DNA of 64,000 nt, taken from contig CAWDMX010000001.1 of the NCBI GenBank assembly GCA_963803545.1, positions 1 to 64,000 on the forward strand, in the 5' to 3' direction. Under the pieces are notes generated by a model. It ran no database searches. It saw only the letters and a list, made by a program, of their open reading frames with translations, and was not told where the DNA came from. Origin of the DNA: Legionella_C sp963803545 (lineage in GTDB: Bacteria > Pseudomonadota > Gammaproteobacteria > Legionellales > Legionellaceae). Of this stretch, positions 63,940-64,000 are shown piece after piece; position 1 is the stretch's first letter; the number at the start of each line of letters is the position of its first letter. The position numbers were made by a program, and so were the translations under genes.

Positions 63940-64000
63940 TTAAATTAATTGTAAATTATTAAGCACTTGCTCAAGAGCCTGATGGTGCTCGGATGATAGC
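63940..64000 (-). CDS. dapA: C-terminal end of probable dapA (partial)
   Basis: The last 19 codons and the stop of a gene running off the window: LSSEHHQALEQVLNNLQLI. The ending is compatible with 4-hydroxy-tetrahydrodipicolinate synthase, and dapA followed by a BamC-like lipoprotein is a conserved pair. The piece is too short for certainty. Confidence 0.45.
   Translation of the reverse strand, partial: LSSEHHQALEQVLNNLQLI

Noticed and set aside
1..64000. CRISPR arrays, insertion sequences, integrases, phage genes and conjugation genes.
   Set aside because: No regular direct-repeat/spacer pattern, transposase, integrase, terminase or relaxase-type sequence was seen on either strand.

Overview
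This looks like chromosomal DNA from a gammaproteobacterium of the Legionellales. GC appears to be in the low 40s by eye. The lineage call rests on several Legionella-type genes together: an intact enhA-enhB-enhC locus at 21.9-26.8 kb, a 455-residue cN-II-like purine 5'-nucleotidase, a LetA/UvrY-type response regulator, a PlaA-like GDSL lipase beside split type II secretion genes gspL-gspM, and a Kdo hydroxylase. No rRNA, CRISPR array, insertion sequence or prophage was seen, and no convincing tRNA.

Layout. 0.2-4.3 kb: Kdo hydroxylase, then a TPP-riboswitch-controlled thiamine salvage operon (thiE-thiM-thiD-tenA, minus strand). 4.3-9 kb: an unknown membrane protein and a large autotransporter whose passenger carries chlamydial-Pmp-like GGA(I/V/L) and FxxN repeats; a 1-base frameshift separates its signal peptide from its body. 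9-14.2 kb: an accessory stretch with a possible structured RNA and five genes of unknown function, one built of short leucine-rich helical repeats. 14.2-21.3 kb: 5'-nucleotidase, M17 aminopeptidase, murJ, uvrC and an AlkB-family dioxygenase. 21.9-27.1 kb: enhABC and rpsT. 27.2-37.4 kb: letA/uvrY, phhA, bioC, comF, hemA-prfA-prmC, dksA, waaA, djlA. 37.4-41.4 kb: GDSL lipase, gspM-gspL, mltB. 41.6-48.2 kb: a giant TIG-repeat adhesin with an N-terminal beta-barrel, split by an exact 28-bp tandem duplication. 48.3-55.2 kb: lepA-lepB-DUF4845-rnc, two tandem type IV pilins, bolA and an APC permease. 55.2-58.4 kb: three uncharacterised envelope genes. 58.5-64 kb: kdsB-ycaR-tsaB-yoaA/dinG-fdxA, a MATCAP/DUF1704 peptidase, a miniature BamC-like lipoprotein and the end of a probable dapA.

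Themes. Much of the window serves the cell envelope and host contact: Kdo/lipid A genes (kdoO, waaA, kdsB), peptidoglycan enzymes (murJ, mltB, EnhA), Sel1-repeat EnhC, pilins, type II secretion and two giant surface proteins. Both giant surface proteins are frameshifted in this sequence, each by an indel whose removal restores one open frame. That suggests recent inactivation, switching, or assembly error, and is the most striking observation here. The most likely undescribed material is the 9.8-14.2 kb group of unknown genes and the 55.2-58.4 kb envelope trio.
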